Below, one piece after another: positions 33,618 to 42,229 of a stretch of DNA of 49,573 bases (its first letter is position 1; every line of letters starts with the position of its first letter). Source of the stretch: Pseudomonas pharyngis. Lineage in GTDB: Bacteria; Pseudomonadota; Gammaproteobacteria; Pseudomonadales; Pseudomonadaceae. The notes beneath the pieces are model-generated. The model searched no databases. It was not told the origin of the DNA and was given only the letters and a program-made list of their open reading frames with translations. Made by a program: the position numbers and the translations under genes. Where the stretch lies: contig NZ_BQID01000025.1 of assembly GCF_021602345.1 (NCBI RefSeq), positions 1 to 49,573 on the forward strand, written 5' to 3'.

Positions 33618-33649
33618 AAAAAAGGCGATCCAACCGGATCGCCTTTTTT
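33618..33649. terminator. Bidirectional terminator between dolP and sspB
   Basis: Stem GGCGATCC (33624-33631) / GGATCGCC (33636-33643) with a 4-nt loop, AAAAAA before and TTTTTT after. It can serve both convergent operons. Confidence 0.92.
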
Positions 33650-33650
33650 A

Positions 33651-34064
33651 TTACTTCACCACTTTCAGGCTTGGCCGGCCGCTTGGGCGCGGCGGCTCGC
33701 TGTCCGGTGGCGGAACGTCGTCGTCCTGCTCGATCTCGTCCTCGTCATCCATCGGCGACTCGAGATCGAACACCATGCCCTGACCGTTTTCCCGGGCGTA
33801 GATGCCCAGGATTGCAGCAATCGGCACGTACAGACTGTGCGGGACACCACCGAAACGACCTTCGAAGGTCACAACGTCGTTGTCCATGTGCAGGTGCCGT
33901 ACGGCACTCGGCGAAATGTTCAGGACAATCTGCCCGTCACTGGCAAAGCCCTGTGGCACCTGCACCGCCGGGTACTCGGAATTGACCAGCATGTGCGGGG
34001 TGCAATCGTTATCCACAATCCACTCGTAGAGCGCGCGGACCAGATAAGGTCGACTGGAGTTCAT
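33651..34064 (-). CDS. sspB: ClpXP specificity-enhancing factor SspB
   Basis: A 137-residue adaptor that delivers ssrA-tagged proteins to ClpXP. The folded N-terminal domain (about 1-105) has SSRPYLVRALYEWIVDNDCTP, HMLVNSEYP and ARFGG-like substrate-groove sequence (EGRFGGVPHSLYVP). An acidic, Pro-rich flexible linker follows, and a C-terminal tail ending PSLKVVK, the known ClpX-docking motif. It is co-transcribed with sspA, which ends 16 nt upstream. Confidence 0.97.
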   Translation of the reverse strand: MNSSRPYLVRALYEWIVDNDCTPHMLVNSEYPAVQVPQGFASDGQIVLNISPSAVRHLHMDNDVVTFEGRFGGVPHSLYVPIAAILGIYARENGQGMVFDLESPMDDEDEIEQDDDVPPPDSEPPRPSGRPSLKVVK

Positions 34065-34080
34065 AGCGGCTCCTTAAGCC

Positions 34081-34698
34081 TTAGCGCATGTCGCGTTCGA
34101 CACCAGACAGACTCGCCTGGAATGCCTCACGCGCAAACTGGCGCTCCATATAATCAAGCAGCGGCTTGGCCGGCCGCGGCAGTTCTATACCCAGAATCGG
34201 CAAACGCCAGAGTATTGGCAATAGGCAGCAATCCACCAGACTTTGTTCCTCACTGAGGAAAAACGGCTTGTCGGCAAACAGCGGCGACACACCGGTCAGG
34301 CTTTCGCGCAGTTCCTTGCGCGCCACGGCACGGGCCGCTTCCTTGGTGCGCGAATCCAGAATCAGATCCACCAGACCACACCAGTCGCGCTGAATACGGT
34401 GAATCAGCAGACGGCTGTTGGCACGCGCCACCGGGTACACAGGCATCAACGGTGGATGCGGGTAACGCTCATCCAGATACTCCATCACCACGGTCGACTC
34501 CCACAACGCCAGGTCACGATCGACCAGCGTGGGCAGACTGCCGTAAGGGTTCACTTCAATCAGTTTAGGCGGCTGACGACCAGCCTCCACAAAAATGATT
34601 TCGGCGCTGACACCCTTCTCTGCAAGCACGATGCGCACTCGGTGGGAATAGTGGTCGGCGGGGTCGGAGTAACAGGCCAACCGATTGGTCACGCCCAT
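34081..34698 (-). CDS. sspA: Stringent starvation protein A (SspA)
   Basis: A 205-residue glutathione-S-transferase-fold protein that binds RNA polymerase and modulates sigma70 transcription under starvation and stress. The N-terminal thioredoxin-like domain has [21 protein letters not shown] and [20 protein letters not shown] helical C-terminal domain follows, with the family surface motif [14 protein letters not shown]. It lacks a typical GST catalytic Ser/Tyr site. It lies downstream of petC, beyond a strong hairpin, and upstream of sspB. Confidence 0.96.
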   Translation of the reverse strand: MGVTNRLACYSDPADHYSHRVRIVLAEKGVSAEIIFVEAGRQPPKLIEVNPYGSLPTLVDRDLALWESTVVMEYLDERYPHPPLMPVYPVARANSRLLIHRIQRDWCGLVDLILDSRTKEAARAVARKELRESLTGVSPLFADKPFFLSEEQSLVDCCLLPILWRLPILGIELPRPAKPLLDYMERQFAREAFQASLSGVERDMR

Positions 34699-34735
34699 GG
34701 CGATCCTCCTCGCTTGTTGAAATAGTCGGAGCCGG

Positions 34736-34820
34736 AAAAACGCGCGCGCCCAGAGGGCGCCTCCCGCAACCGCTGGCGAACCAGACGTTGCGTTTTCAGA
34801 GGCGCCCTTGGGCGCGCGCG
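34736..34820 (-). terminator. Long nested hairpin after petC
   Basis: The outer arms 34741-34763 and 34799-34820 are complementary apart from a single-base bulge, giving a GC-rich stem of 22 pairs. Inside lie CGCAAC/GTTGCG (34765-34770/34787-34792) and CTGG/CCAG (34773-34776/34781-34784) closing a CGAA tetraloop. On the minus strand the structure is followed by TTTTT, so it probably ends the petABC transcript. The stem is far longer than needed for a terminator. Confidence 0.75.
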
Positions 34821-34846
34821 ATTAACAGCAATTGCTTTGAAGCGTA

Positions 34847-35629
34847 TCAGTGCACGTCTTTCCAGTATTCACGCTTGAGCAGGTAGGCGAACACAAAGAA
34901 GAACGCCAGGTACAGCAAGACGTAAGTACCGATGCGCTGATGTTGCAGCTTAACCGGGTTAGCCGAGTAAGCCAGGAAGGTTACCAGATTCTTGACCTTC
35001 TCATCGAACTGCTCTTCGTTGAGAGTTCCGGTTTTCGGCACGATGGTCAACTGATCGCACGCCTCATGAGTCAGAGGCGTACCGGTCAGCGGGTCATATT
35101 GCTTCTTGCCGTCCTCGACGATCTGTACCTGTTTGCAACCCACGACCTGGCGACCTTGCAGGCCGACCAGCACGTTAGGCATGCCGACGTTCGGGAAAAC
35201 CTTGTTGTTCACGCCCCATGGACGTGCAGGATCTTCGTAGAACGACTTGAGGTAACCGTAGAGCCAGTCGGTGCCGCGAACACGAGCCACCAGCGTAAGG
35301 TCCGGCGGCGCTGCGCCGAACCAGGTCTTGGCGTCGGCCGGTTGCATGCCGATGTTCATGTGATCGCCGATCTTGGCACCGGTGAACACCAGCTTCTCCA
35401 GCATCAGTTCGTGCGGAACGCCGAGGTCATCGGCGACACGCTCGTAACGCTGGAACTTGGCACTGTGGCAACCCATGCAATAGTTGGCGAAAGTACGCGC
35501 ACCATCCTGCAAGGCAGCCTTGTCGGAAACGTCGATGTCGACCTTTTCCAGTTCCGGACCACCGTGTTCGGCCGCGAAGGACAGCAATGGCAGAGCAGCA
35601 AAAATCAGAGCAAAAAATAACTTTTTCAT
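34847..35629 (-). CDS. petC: Cytochrome c1 of the bc1 complex
   Basis: A 260-residue haem protein of respiratory complex III. I start it at ATG 35629 (MKKLFFALIFAALPLLSFAA), giving a signal peptide of about 20 residues; the longer frame to 35869 is petB read-through. The c-type haem motif is Cys51-x-x-Cys54-His55 (NYCMGCH). MNIGMQPADAKTWFGAAPPDLT lies in the middle, and a C-terminal membrane anchor (TYVLLYLAFFFVFAYLL) precedes the basic end KREYWKDVH. The start overlaps the petB stop by 1 nt. Confidence 0.97.
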   Translation of the reverse strand: MKKLFFALIFAALPLLSFAAEHGGPELEKVDIDVSDKAALQDGARTFANYCMGCHSAKFQRYERVADDLGVPHELMLEKLVFTGAKIGDHMNIGMQPADAKTWFGAAPPDLTLVARVRGTDWLYGYLKSFYEDPARPWGVNNKVFPNVGMPNVLVGLQGRQVVGCKQVQIVEDGKKQYDPLTGTPLTHEACDQLTIVPKTGTLNEEQFDEKVKNLVTFLAYSANPVKLQHQRIGTYVLLYLAFFFVFAYLLKREYWKDVH

Positions 35630-36843
35630 CAGCCAGTCACCCTTTCCGGAACCGGTTTGGTCTTCTCGAGCCTGGTGTAGAACGGCATCAGAATGAAGTA
35701 GGCGAAGTACAGGAAGGTGCAGACCTGCGACAGCAGCGTACGGCCTGGCGTCGGGGCCAGAACGCCCAGAATGCCGAGGATCACGAACGAAATGCAGAAC
35801 ACCACCAGCCAGATCTTGCTCATCCAGCCTTTGTAGCGCATCGACTTGACCGGGCTGCGATCGAGCCACGGCAGGACGAACAGCACCGCAATGGCCGCCC
35901 CCATGGCGATAACCCCCATGAGCTTGTCAGGGACCGCCCGCAAGATTGCGTAGAACGGTGTGAAGTACCAGACCGGTGCAATGTGCTCAGGGGTCTTGAA
36001 CGGGTTGGCTTGCTCGAAGTTAGGCTTTTCGAGGAAGTAACCGCCCATTTCCGGGAAGAAGAACACAATGAAGCAGAAGATAAACAGGAACACCACGACG
36101 CCGACGATATCTTTAACGGTGTAATAAGGATGGAAGGCAATGCCGTCCAGCGGGATACCGTTTTCGTCTTTGTGCTTCTTGATGTCCACGCCGTCCGGGT
36201 TGTTCGAACCGACCTCGTGCAGCGCCAGGATGTGCAGCACCACCAGACCGAGAATCACGATCGGCAGCGCAACCACGTGCAGGGCGAAGAAGCGGTTCAG
36301 GGTGATCCCGGAAATCAGGTAGTCACCACGGATCCACTGGGTCAGGTCGTTGCCGATGACCGGGATCGCGCCGAACAGCGAGATGATCACCTGGGCGCCC
36401 CAGTAGGACATCTGGCCCCACGGCAGCAGGTAACCCATGAAGGCTTCGGCCATCAGCGCCAGGTAGATCAGCATGCCGAAGACCCACACCAGCTCACGCG
36501 GTTTCTGGTACGAACCGTAGAGCAGGCCACGGAACATGTGCAGATAGACCACGATGAAGAACGCCGAAGCGCCGGTGGAGTGCAGCAGACGCAGGATCGA
36601 TCCGTACTCGACGTCGCGCATGATGTATTCGACGGAAGCGAACGCTTCTTCCGCCGACGGGGTGTAGCTCATGGTCAGCCAGACGCCGGTGACGATCTGG
36701 TTGACCAGAACGAGCAGCGCCAGCGAGCCGAAGAAATAGAAGAAGTTGAAGTTTTTTGGAGCGTAATACTTGCTGAGATGGTCTTCCCACATTTTGGTTG
36801 CGGGGAAGCGTGCATCAACCCAATCCATGAACTTGCTCATCAC
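35629..36843 (-). CDS. petB: Cytochrome b of the bc1 complex
   Basis: A 404-residue membrane protein with about eight helices carrying haems bL and bH and the quinol sites. Seen: NFFYFFGSLALLVLVNQIVTG, the first His-bearing helix HSTGASAFFIVVYLHMFRGL, GYLLPWGQMSYWGAQVI, the second His pair region FFALHVVALPIVILGLVVLH, and the Qo-site PEWY-type motif as APVWYFTPFYAILRAVP. It overlaps petA by 4 nt and petC by 1 nt. Confidence 0.98.
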   Translation of the reverse strand: MMSKFMDWVDARFPATKMWEDHLSKYYAPKNFNFFYFFGSLALLVLVNQIVTGVWLTMSYTPSAEEAFASVEYIMRDVEYGSILRLLHSTGASAFFIVVYLHMFRGLLYGSYQKPRELVWVFGMLIYLALMAEAFMGYLLPWGQMSYWGAQVIISLFGAIPVIGNDLTQWIRGDYLISGITLNRFFALHVVALPIVILGLVVLHILALHEVGSNNPDGVDIKKHKDENGIPLDGIAFHPYYTVKDIVGVVVFLFIFCFIVFFFPEMGGYFLEKPNFEQANPFKTPEHIAPVWYFTPFYAILRAVPDKLMGVIAMGAAIAVLFVLPWLDRSPVKSMRYKGWMSKIWLVVFCISFVILGILGVLAPTPGRTLLSQVCTFLYFAYFILMPFYTRLEKTKPVPERVTG

Positions 36844-37433
36844 GCTTTCTCCGTATCGACGCCAATGACAATCAGGTCATCGGTCTCATAGGAATGCGGG
36901 GGTACTGGCAGGTTCAAAGGCGCAGGTTGCGACTTGTAGACGCGGCCAGCCAGATCGTAGTGGGAACCGTGGCAAGGGCAGAAATAACCGCCTACCCAGT
37001 CTTTGCCCAGATCCGCGGGTGCCACTTCGGGACGGAAGGTCGGTGAGCAACCCAGGTGAGTGCAGATCCCGATCAGCAGCAGGATTTCCGGCTTGATCGA
37101 GCGCACTTCAGGGTCGACATAAGTGGGTTGCGTGGAGTTTTTGGAGGTCGGATCGGAGAGTTGGCCTTCGATCTTTTTGAGATTCCCCAGGATTTCCTCG
37201 GTACGGCGGACAATGAACACCGGCTGGCCGCGCCATTCAGCAATCATCTGCTGTCCTGGCTCGATTTTGCTGACATTCACTTTCACCGGTGCTCCGGCAG
37301 CCTTCGCCTTGGCACTGGGAAACCATGACCCCACGAACGGGACCGCAGCCCCCACCGCTCCTGCAGCACCCACCACGGATGTGGCTGCTACCAAGAAGCG
37401 ACGCCGGCCTGCATTCACGCCGTCATTGCTCAT
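36840..37433 (-). CDS. petA: Rieske iron-sulfur subunit of the bc1 complex
   Basis: A 197-residue protein carrying the 2Fe-2S cluster of complex III. The N-terminus has the twin-arginine motif (RRRFLVAATSVVG) and a hydrophobic segment that stays as the membrane anchor. Cluster ligands lie in Cys124-THLGC129 (His126) and Cys152-PCHGSHYD (His155), with the pair Cys129/Cys154 able to form the usual disulfide. It is the first gene of the petABC operon. Confidence 0.98.
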   Translation of the reverse strand: MSNDGVNAGRRRFLVAATSVVGAAGAVGAAVPFVGSWFPSAKAKAAGAPVKVNVSKIEPGQQMIAEWRGQPVFIVRRTEEILGNLKKIEGQLSDPTSKNSTQPTYVDPEVRSIKPEILLLIGICTHLGCSPTFRPEVAPADLGKDWVGGYFCPCHGSHYDLAGRVYKSQPAPLNLPVPPHSYETDDLIVIGVDTEKA

Positions 37434-37580
37434 TCAGTCCTCTCCCATCAGCTTTGTGGCCTGTTAAATCAGGCGTCTACTAAATTGAAACTATGTACTT
37501 ATAAAAATTTTGCCGAATGGTAATGAAAACCCCCAATTCTGACAAGGTAATTACCCGGAGGGCTGGCCCTCAAGCCTTGT

Positions 37581-37607
37581 AGTATAGGGGGTCTACGAAT
37601 GTGGCAA
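37581..37607 (-). promoter_or_regulatory. Candidate promoter of petABC
   Basis: On the minus strand a good -10 TATACT (37581-37586) has a -35-like TTGCCA (37602-37607) only 15 nt away, so the pair is not ideal. It leaves an A/T-rich leader of about 140 nt before petA. Confidence 0.45.
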
Positions 37608-37643
37608 GTTGTCACAGCGCAATTATTCAAGAAATCGCACGCA

Positions 37644-37681
37644 TAAAAAAACGCCCGGTTCCGTGAGGAATCGGGCGTTCT
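37644..37681 (-). terminator. Terminator of rplM-rpsI
   Basis: On the minus strand ACGCCCG(ATTCC) pairs with (GGAAC)CGGGCGT (outer arms 37651-37657 and 37672-37678), followed by seven T residues. Confidence 0.9.
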
Positions 37682-37701
37682 TTTTGAACGTGGAAGCGAA
37701 A

Positions 37702-38094
37702 TTAACGCTTCGAGTACTGCGGACGCTTACGCGCTTTACGCAGACCAACTTTCTTACGTTCAACTTCACGGGCGTCGCGAGTAACGAAGCCAGCTTTGCG
37801 CAGAGCGCTACGCAGGGTTTCGTCGTAGTCCATCAGAGCGCGAGTGATGCCGTGGCGGATTGCGCCAGCCTGACCACTTACACCACCACCGATGACGGTG
37901 ACGTAGATGTCGAACTTCTCGACAGTCTCAGTCAGTTCCAGCGGCTGACGAACTACCATGCGGGCAGTTTCGCGACCGAAGAACGTGTCCAGGGAGCGGT
38001 TGTTGATGGAGATGTTACCAGTACCCGGACGCAGGAAAACGCGTGCGGTTGCGGTCTTGCGACGGCCAGTGCCGTAATTTTGAGTCGCCGACAT
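37702..38094 (-). CDS. rpsI: 30S ribosomal protein S9
   Basis: A 130-residue ribosomal protein of standard length. The N-terminus has [18 protein letters not shown]. The conserved [19 protein letters not shown] follows in the middle, and the basic C-terminal tail [14 protein letters not shown] reaches the P-site tRNA. It lies 14 nt after rplM in the universal rplM-rpsI pair. Confidence 0.99.
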   Translation of the reverse strand: MSATQNYGTGRRKTATARVFLRPGTGNISINNRSLDTFFGRETARMVVRQPLELTETVEKFDIYVTVIGGGVSGQAGAIRHGITRALMDYDETLRSALRKAGFVTRDAREVERKKVGLRKARKRPQYSKR

Positions 38095-38108
38095 AATGAA
38101 CTATTCCG

Positions 38109-38537
38109 TTAAATCTTCAGTTCTTGGGGCTGCTGAGCAGTATGAGGGTGTGCAGCGCCCGCATAGACTTTCAGCTTACGGTACATGTCGCGACCCAGTG
38201 GGTTTTTAGGCAGCATGCCTTTAACCGCGGTCTCGATCACGCGCTCAGGGGCCTTGGCGATCAGCTTTTCAAAGTTGATCGACTTGATGCCGCCCGGGAA
38301 ACCGGAGTGGGAGTAGTACATTTTGTCAGTGGTTTTAGCGCCGGTAACACGGATCTGCTCAGCGTTGATTACGACGATGTAGTCGCCGGTGTCAACGTGA
38401 GGAGTGTACTCAGGCTTGTGCTTGCCACGCAGACGGCTCGCGATTTCGGTGGCCAGACGACCCAGGGTCTGACCAGCAGCGTCGACGACAAACCAGTCGC
38501 GCTTTACTGTTTCCGGTTTAGCAGTAAAAGTTTTCAT
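38109..38537 (-). CDS. rplM: 50S ribosomal protein L13
   Basis: A 142-residue early-assembly protein of the large subunit, of standard length. It shows [40 protein letters not shown], and [20 protein letters not shown] with the final HPHTAQQP. In E. coli L13 can repress its own operon by binding the leader; whether that holds here is not visible. Confidence 0.99.
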   Translation of the reverse strand: MKTFTAKPETVKRDWFVVDAAGQTLGRLATEIASRLRGKHKPEYTPHVDTGDYIVVINAEQIRVTGAKTTDKMYYSHSGFPGGIKSINFEKLIAKAPERVIETAVKGMLPKNPLGRDMYRKLKVYAGAAHPHTAQQPQELKI

Positions 38538-38577
38538 TCTTTATAGCCTCAGGGGCCGCCTGTAAATAAGACGGCGG

Positions 38578-38606
38578 ATCTTACTGAATAGTGCGTACTT
38601 TGACAA
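38578..38606 (-). promoter_or_regulatory. Promoter of rplM-rpsI
   Basis: On the minus strand, -35 TTGTCA (38601-38606), an exact 17-nt spacer and -10 TAAGAT (38578-38583). The start would be about 33 nt before rplM. It is the best sigma70 match noticed in the window. Confidence 0.85.
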
Positions 38607-38781
38607 GTCAAAGGCAGCCGGATACAGACGCTTTCGGGGGCTCGGGTCGGCGCGTCCGTTCAACGGCAAGATTCTTCGGCGGCGGGGCATCACTTCCACT
38701 GCAGAAAGAGGTCGGCAATTATGCAGATTGCGAAAAAAATTTCAACCTGCTTTTATGATTGTTTTGCCCAAGGAGCACCCG

Positions 38782-39822
38782 ATGGACTATCGCCAGCTAG
38801 GCCGTACCGACCTGAACGTAAGTGCAATCTGCCTCGGCACCATGACCTGGGGCGAGCAAAACACTGAAGCTGAAGCCTTCGCCCAGATCGAACGGGCAAA
38901 AGAGGCCGGGATCAATTTCCTCGACACCGCCGAGATGTATCCGGTGCCACCGAAAGCCGACACCTACGCCACCACCGAGCGCTACATCGGCAATTACTTC
39001 AAGAGCCGCGGCGACCGCGCCGACTGGATCCTCGCCAGCAAGATCGCCGGCCCCGGCAACACCATCGACTACATCCGCGACAGGAACCTGCGCCACAATC
39101 GCCAGCACATCACCGAAGCGGTGGATGCCAGCCTCAAGCGCCTGCAGACCGACTACATCGACCTCTACCAGTTGCACTGGCCGGAGCGCAGCACCAACTT
39201 TTTCGGACAACTGGGCTACAAGCACCAGACCGAAGCCAACCTGACGCCGCTCGAAGACACCCTTGAGGCGCTCGATGAGCAAGTGAGGGCCGGCAAGATC
39301 CGCCACATCGGTCTTTCCAACGAAACGCCGTGGGGCACCATGCGTTTTCTCGCCCTGGCCGAAGCGCGGGGCTGGCCGCGCGCAGTGTCGATCCAGAACC
39401 CGTACAACCTGCTCAACCGCAGTTTTGAGATCGGCCTGGCAGAAATCGCCATCCGTGAACAGTGCGGCCTGCTCGCCTATTCGCCGCTGGCGTTCGGCTT
39501 CCTGTCGGGCAAGTACGAAGGTGGGGCGCGTCCGCCGAAAGGTCGCCTGAGCCTCTACAGCCGCTTCAGCCGCTATTTCAACCCGCAATCGGAAGCAGCA
39601 TGCAGCCGCTATGTGGCACTGGCCCGTGAACATGGCCTGGATCCGGCGCAAATGGCCCTGGCGTTTGTAAATCAGCAACCGTTCGTCACCAGCAACATCA
39701 TCGGCGCGACGACGCTGGAGCAACTGGACAGCAACATCGCCAGCTACGAGCTGAAACTGTCGAAGGAAGTGCTGGAAGGGATCGAAGCGATTCACAAGGA
39801 TCATCCGAACCCGGCGCCTTGA
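38782..39822 (+). CDS. NADP(H)-dependent aldo/keto reductase (Tas-like)
   Basis: A 346-residue TIM-barrel oxidoreductase. ATG 38782 has AAGGAG 6 nt upstream (38770-38775); a frame from 38728 adds unlikely residues. The catalytic tetrad is visible: Asp and Tyr in FLDTAEMYPVP, Lys in LASKIAG, and His in LYQLHWP. Cofactor-side motifs IQNPYNLLNRSFEIGLAEI and LLAYSPLAFGFLSGKY follow. Strong resemblance to E. coli Tas runs over the whole length, including the FVTSNIIGATTLEQLDSNI end. The physiological substrate of such enzymes is not settled. Confidence 0.93.
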   Translation: MDYRQLGRTDLNVSAICLGTMTWGEQNTEAEAFAQIERAKEAGINFLDTAEMYPVPPKADTYATTERYIGNYFKSRGDRADWILASKIAGPGNTIDYIRDRNLRHNRQHITEAVDASLKRLQTDYIDLYQLHWPERSTNFFGQLGYKHQTEANLTPLEDTLEALDEQVRAGKIRHIGLSNETPWGTMRFLALAEARGWPRAVSIQNPYNLLNRSFEIGLAEIAIREQCGLLAYSPLAFGFLSGKYEGGARPPKGRLSLYSRFSRYFNPQSEAACSRYVALAREHGLDPAQMALAFVNQQPFVTSNIIGATTLEQLDSNIASYELKLSKEVLEGIEAIHKDHPNPAP

Positions 39823-39832
39823 TCCAAGACGA

Positions 39833-39880
39833 TGATCGTTCCCACGTCGAGGCGGCGAACCGTCTGCGTGGGAACGATCA
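39833..39880. repeat. Inverted repeat between convergent genes
   Basis: Perfect 14-bp arms TGATCGTTCCCACG (39833-39846) and CGTGGGAACGATCA (39867-39880) enclose a 20-nt loop. It shares ATCGTTCC with the element at 6698-6748. It lies between the stops of the reductase and the acyl-CoA dehydrogenase and may help end both transcripts, though it has no T-run. Confidence 0.75.
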
Positions 39881-39887
39881 CACTGCA

Positions 39888-41024
39888 TTACAGCGACCGC
39901 GCAATGATCTCCTTCATGATTTCATTGGTCCCGGCATAGATCCGCTGCACCCGCGCATCCGCCCAGGCCCGGGCCACCGGGTATTCCCACATGAAACCGT
40001 AGCCACCATGCAGTTGCACGCACTCATCGAGCACCTTGCATTGCAGATCGGTCCCCCAATACTTGGCCATCGCCGCTGTCGGCACGTCGAGCTTGCCTTG
40101 CAGGTGCAGCTCCAGGCAGCGGTCGACGAACACTCGGCCGATCTGAATCTCGGTGGCCATTTCCGCCAGTTTGAAGCGGGTATTCTGGAAGTCGGCAATC
40201 GACTTGCCGAACGCCTTGCGCTCACGGGTGTAATCCAGCGTCCATTGCAGCGCCGCCTCGGCTGAAGCCAGACCGCCAATCGCCACGGTCAAACGTTCCT
40301 GCGGCAGTTCCTGCATCAAATAGGCAAACCCAGCCCCGGCCTGACCCAAGAGGTTTTCCTTCGGTACGCGCACGTCCTGGAAGAACAATTCCGACGTGTC
40401 CTGCGCCTTCATTCCGACCTTCTCCAGGCGCTTGCCCTTGTCGAAGCCCGGGGTGTTCGCCTCCACCAGAAACAGGCTGGTGCCTTTGGCGCCGGCCTTG
40501 GGGTCAGTCTTGGCGACGACGATCACCAGATCCGCCAGGAAGCCATTGGTGATAAAAGTTTTCGAACCGTTGATCACATACTCATCGCCATCCAGTACCG
40601 CCGTGGTCTTGACCCCTTGCAGGTCGGAACCGGCGCCCGGCTCGGTCATGGCGATCGCGGTAACCATCTCGCCAGACACCAGTTTCGGCAGGTACTTCCG
40701 TTTCAGCGCCTCGCTGCCGTAATGCAGGATGTACGGCGCAACGATGTCCGAATGCAGCGAGAAACCGATGCCGGTCAGGCCCAACCGGCCGACTTCCTCG
40801 ATCACCACCGCACTGTAGAGAAAGTCCGCCCCCAGCCCGCCGTATTCCTCCGGCAAGTGCGAACAGAGCATCCCCGCCTCCCCCGCCTTGTTCCACAGTT
40901 TGCGGTCGATGTAGCCTTGTTTTTCCCATTGCCCATGGAACGGCACGGCCTCCTTTTCGAGGAATGTTCGTACGCTGTCGCGGAACAATTCGTGCTCGGA
41001 GCTGAACAAGGTTCTGGGAATCAT
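39888..41024 (-). CDS. Acyl-CoA dehydrogenase, long-chain (LCAD)-like
   Basis: A 378-residue FAD flavoenzyme that oxidises acyl-CoA to enoyl-CoA. I start at ATG 41024 (MIPRTLFSSEHELFRDSVRT) after AAAGGTG; a frame running to 42185 is antisense to the next gene. FAD/substrate motifs are AIAMTEPGAGSDLQG, YVINGSKTFITNG, RKAFGKSI and CVQLHGGYGFMWEYPVARA. The usual medium-chain base in YEGT is replaced (IYAGTNEI), but Glu243 in ELPQERL matches the LCAD/isovaleryl-type base, so activity is expected. The C-terminus closely recalls mammalian ACADL. The chain specificity is not known. Confidence 0.93.
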   Translation of the reverse strand: MIPRTLFSSEHELFRDSVRTFLEKEAVPFHGQWEKQGYIDRKLWNKAGEAGMLCSHLPEEYGGLGADFLYSAVVIEEVGRLGLTGIGFSLHSDIVAPYILHYGSEALKRKYLPKLVSGEMVTAIAMTEPGAGSDLQGVKTTAVLDGDEYVINGSKTFITNGFLADLVIVVAKTDPKAGAKGTSLFLVEANTPGFDKGKRLEKVGMKAQDTSELFFQDVRVPKENLLGQAGAGFAYLMQELPQERLTVAIGGLASAEAALQWTLDYTRERKAFGKSIADFQNTRFKLAEMATEIQIGRVFVDRCLELHLQGKLDVPTAAMAKYWGTDLQCKVLDECVQLHGGYGFMWEYPVARAWADARVQRIYAGTNEIMKEIIARSL

Positions 41025-41087
41025 GCGGCACCTTTTCTTTATTGTTGGACGGATCAGACCTTCAGAGACTAAGCCTCGCTTCCGATA

Positions 41088-41136
41088 CAGGACACTGGAC
41101 ACATCCGACAAAAAATAAGACGATCCAGCCGTCTGG
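41088..41136. promoter_or_regulatory. Candidate operator region between the dehydrogenase and AraC-type regulator genes
   Basis: The 147-nt divergent gap holds tandem GGACAC repeats (41090-41095, 41097-41102) and a small CCAG-CCGT-CTGG palindrome (41125-41136). TTATAA near 41150 could be the -10 of the regulator. Binding by that regulator is inference. Confidence 0.3.
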
Positions 41137-41171
41137 TGACCACTTTCCCTTATAAAAACAAAAGTTGAATT

Positions 41172-42167
41172 ATGTCCAAGCACGTCTCCCCGCCCTTGCG
41201 GCGCGTCAGCATCCTGGCGAACGACCGGGTTTTCGCTTCCACTCTCATGCAAGCCAAGGATTTCTTCCATCTGGCCAGCCTGCGTTACGGCAAACAACTG
41301 GGCCACGGCCTGACTCCGGCGTTCGAAACCCGCCTGGTCAGCCCCGACGGCAAACCGGTGAACAGCTTCAGTGACGTGATCATGCCGGTGGACGGCGGCC
41401 TGGAAAACGCCGACGTCATCATCCTTCCGGCCTTCTGGGACGATTTCGATACGCTGTGCCAACGTTATCCACAGATCCTGCCGTGGCTGCGCGAACAGCA
41501 TGCCCGGGGCGCCGTGCTCTGTGGCGAGGCCACCGGGGTGTTCTGGCTGGCCGAGGCCGGATTGCTCAACGGCAAGGAAGCGACCACCTACTGGCGTTTC
41601 TTCAACGCCTTCGCCGAGCGCTTCCCGCAGGTCTATCTCAATCAGGACAAGCACCTGACCGACGCCGATAACCTGTATTGCGCCGGCGGTACCACCTCGG
41701 CCTGCGATCTCTACATTTACCTGATCGAGCGCTTCTGCGGCGCCAACGTGGCCCAGGCAGTAGCTCGCGACATTCTCTATGAAGTGCAGCGCAGCTACGC
41801 CCCGGGACGCATCGGTTTCGGCGGTCAGAAGCTGCACCAGGACGTGATCATCCTGCAGATCCAGCATTGGCTCGAAGAGCATTTCGCCGACAAGTTCCGC
41901 TTCGAGGACGTGGCGCGGGAGCACGGCATGAGCATCCGCAACTTCATGCGCCGCTTCCAGACCGCCACCGGCGACAAACCGCTGCACTATCTGCAACGGC
42001 TGCGCATCGAGACCGCCAAAGGCCTGCTCTCCGGCAGCCGCAAGAGCATCAAGACCATCAGCTACGAAGTCGGCTACGACGATGCGAGCTTCTTCGCACG
42101 GCTGTTCCGCCAGCACACCGAACTGTCTCCGAACCAGTATCGACAGCAGTTTCAGCAGGCTGCCTGA
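41172..42167 (+). CDS. AraC-family regulator with DJ-1/PfpI-like N-terminal domain (GlxA type)
   Basis: A 331-residue transcription factor. The N-terminal half (about 8-200) is a class I glutamine-amidotransferase/DJ-1-like fold with a Cys in the expected nucleophile-elbow position (GAVLCGEATGVFWLAEAG). The C-terminal half (about 222-325) has two helix-turn-helix motifs: FRFEDVAREHGMSIRNFMRR and SIKTISYEVGYDDASFFARL. Regulators of this type often sense amine or quaternary-amine metabolism, but nothing here shows the ligand. It is divergent from the acyl-CoA dehydrogenase gene, its likeliest local target. Confidence 0.92.
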   Translation: MSKHVSPPLRRVSILANDRVFASTLMQAKDFFHLASLRYGKQLGHGLTPAFETRLVSPDGKPVNSFSDVIMPVDGGLENADVIILPAFWDDFDTLCQRYPQILPWLREQHARGAVLCGEATGVFWLAEAGLLNGKEATTYWRFFNAFAERFPQVYLNQDKHLTDADNLYCAGGTTSACDLYIYLIERFCGANVAQAVARDILYEVQRSYAPGRIGFGGQKLHQDVIILQIQHWLEEHFADKFRFEDVAREHGMSIRNFMRRFQTATGDKPLHYLQRLRIETAKGLLSGSRKSIKTISYEVGYDDASFFARLFRQHTELSPNQYRQQFQQAA

Positions 42168-42183
42168 CGACTCGACCAGACAC

Positions 42184-42215
42184 AAAAAAGGGCCTGCATC
42201 TGCAGGCCCTTTTTG
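42184..42215. terminator. Bidirectional terminator between the AraC-type gene and zapE
   Basis: Stem GGGCCTGCA (42190-42198) / TGCAGGCCC (42201-42209) with a 2-nt loop, six A residues before and TTTTTG after. Confidence 0.92.
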
Positions 42216-42229
42216 TTTGCCGAATCCGC

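Noticed and set aside
39888-39990. Possible inactive acyl-CoA dehydrogenase, because YEGT reads YAGT
   Set aside because: The LCAD and isovaleryl subgroups carry the catalytic Glu elsewhere, and Glu243 in PQER fits that.
41025-42185. Extended N-terminus for the acyl-CoA dehydrogenase
   Set aside because: The extension is antisense to the AraC-type gene; the family N-terminus and a ribosome site are at 41024.
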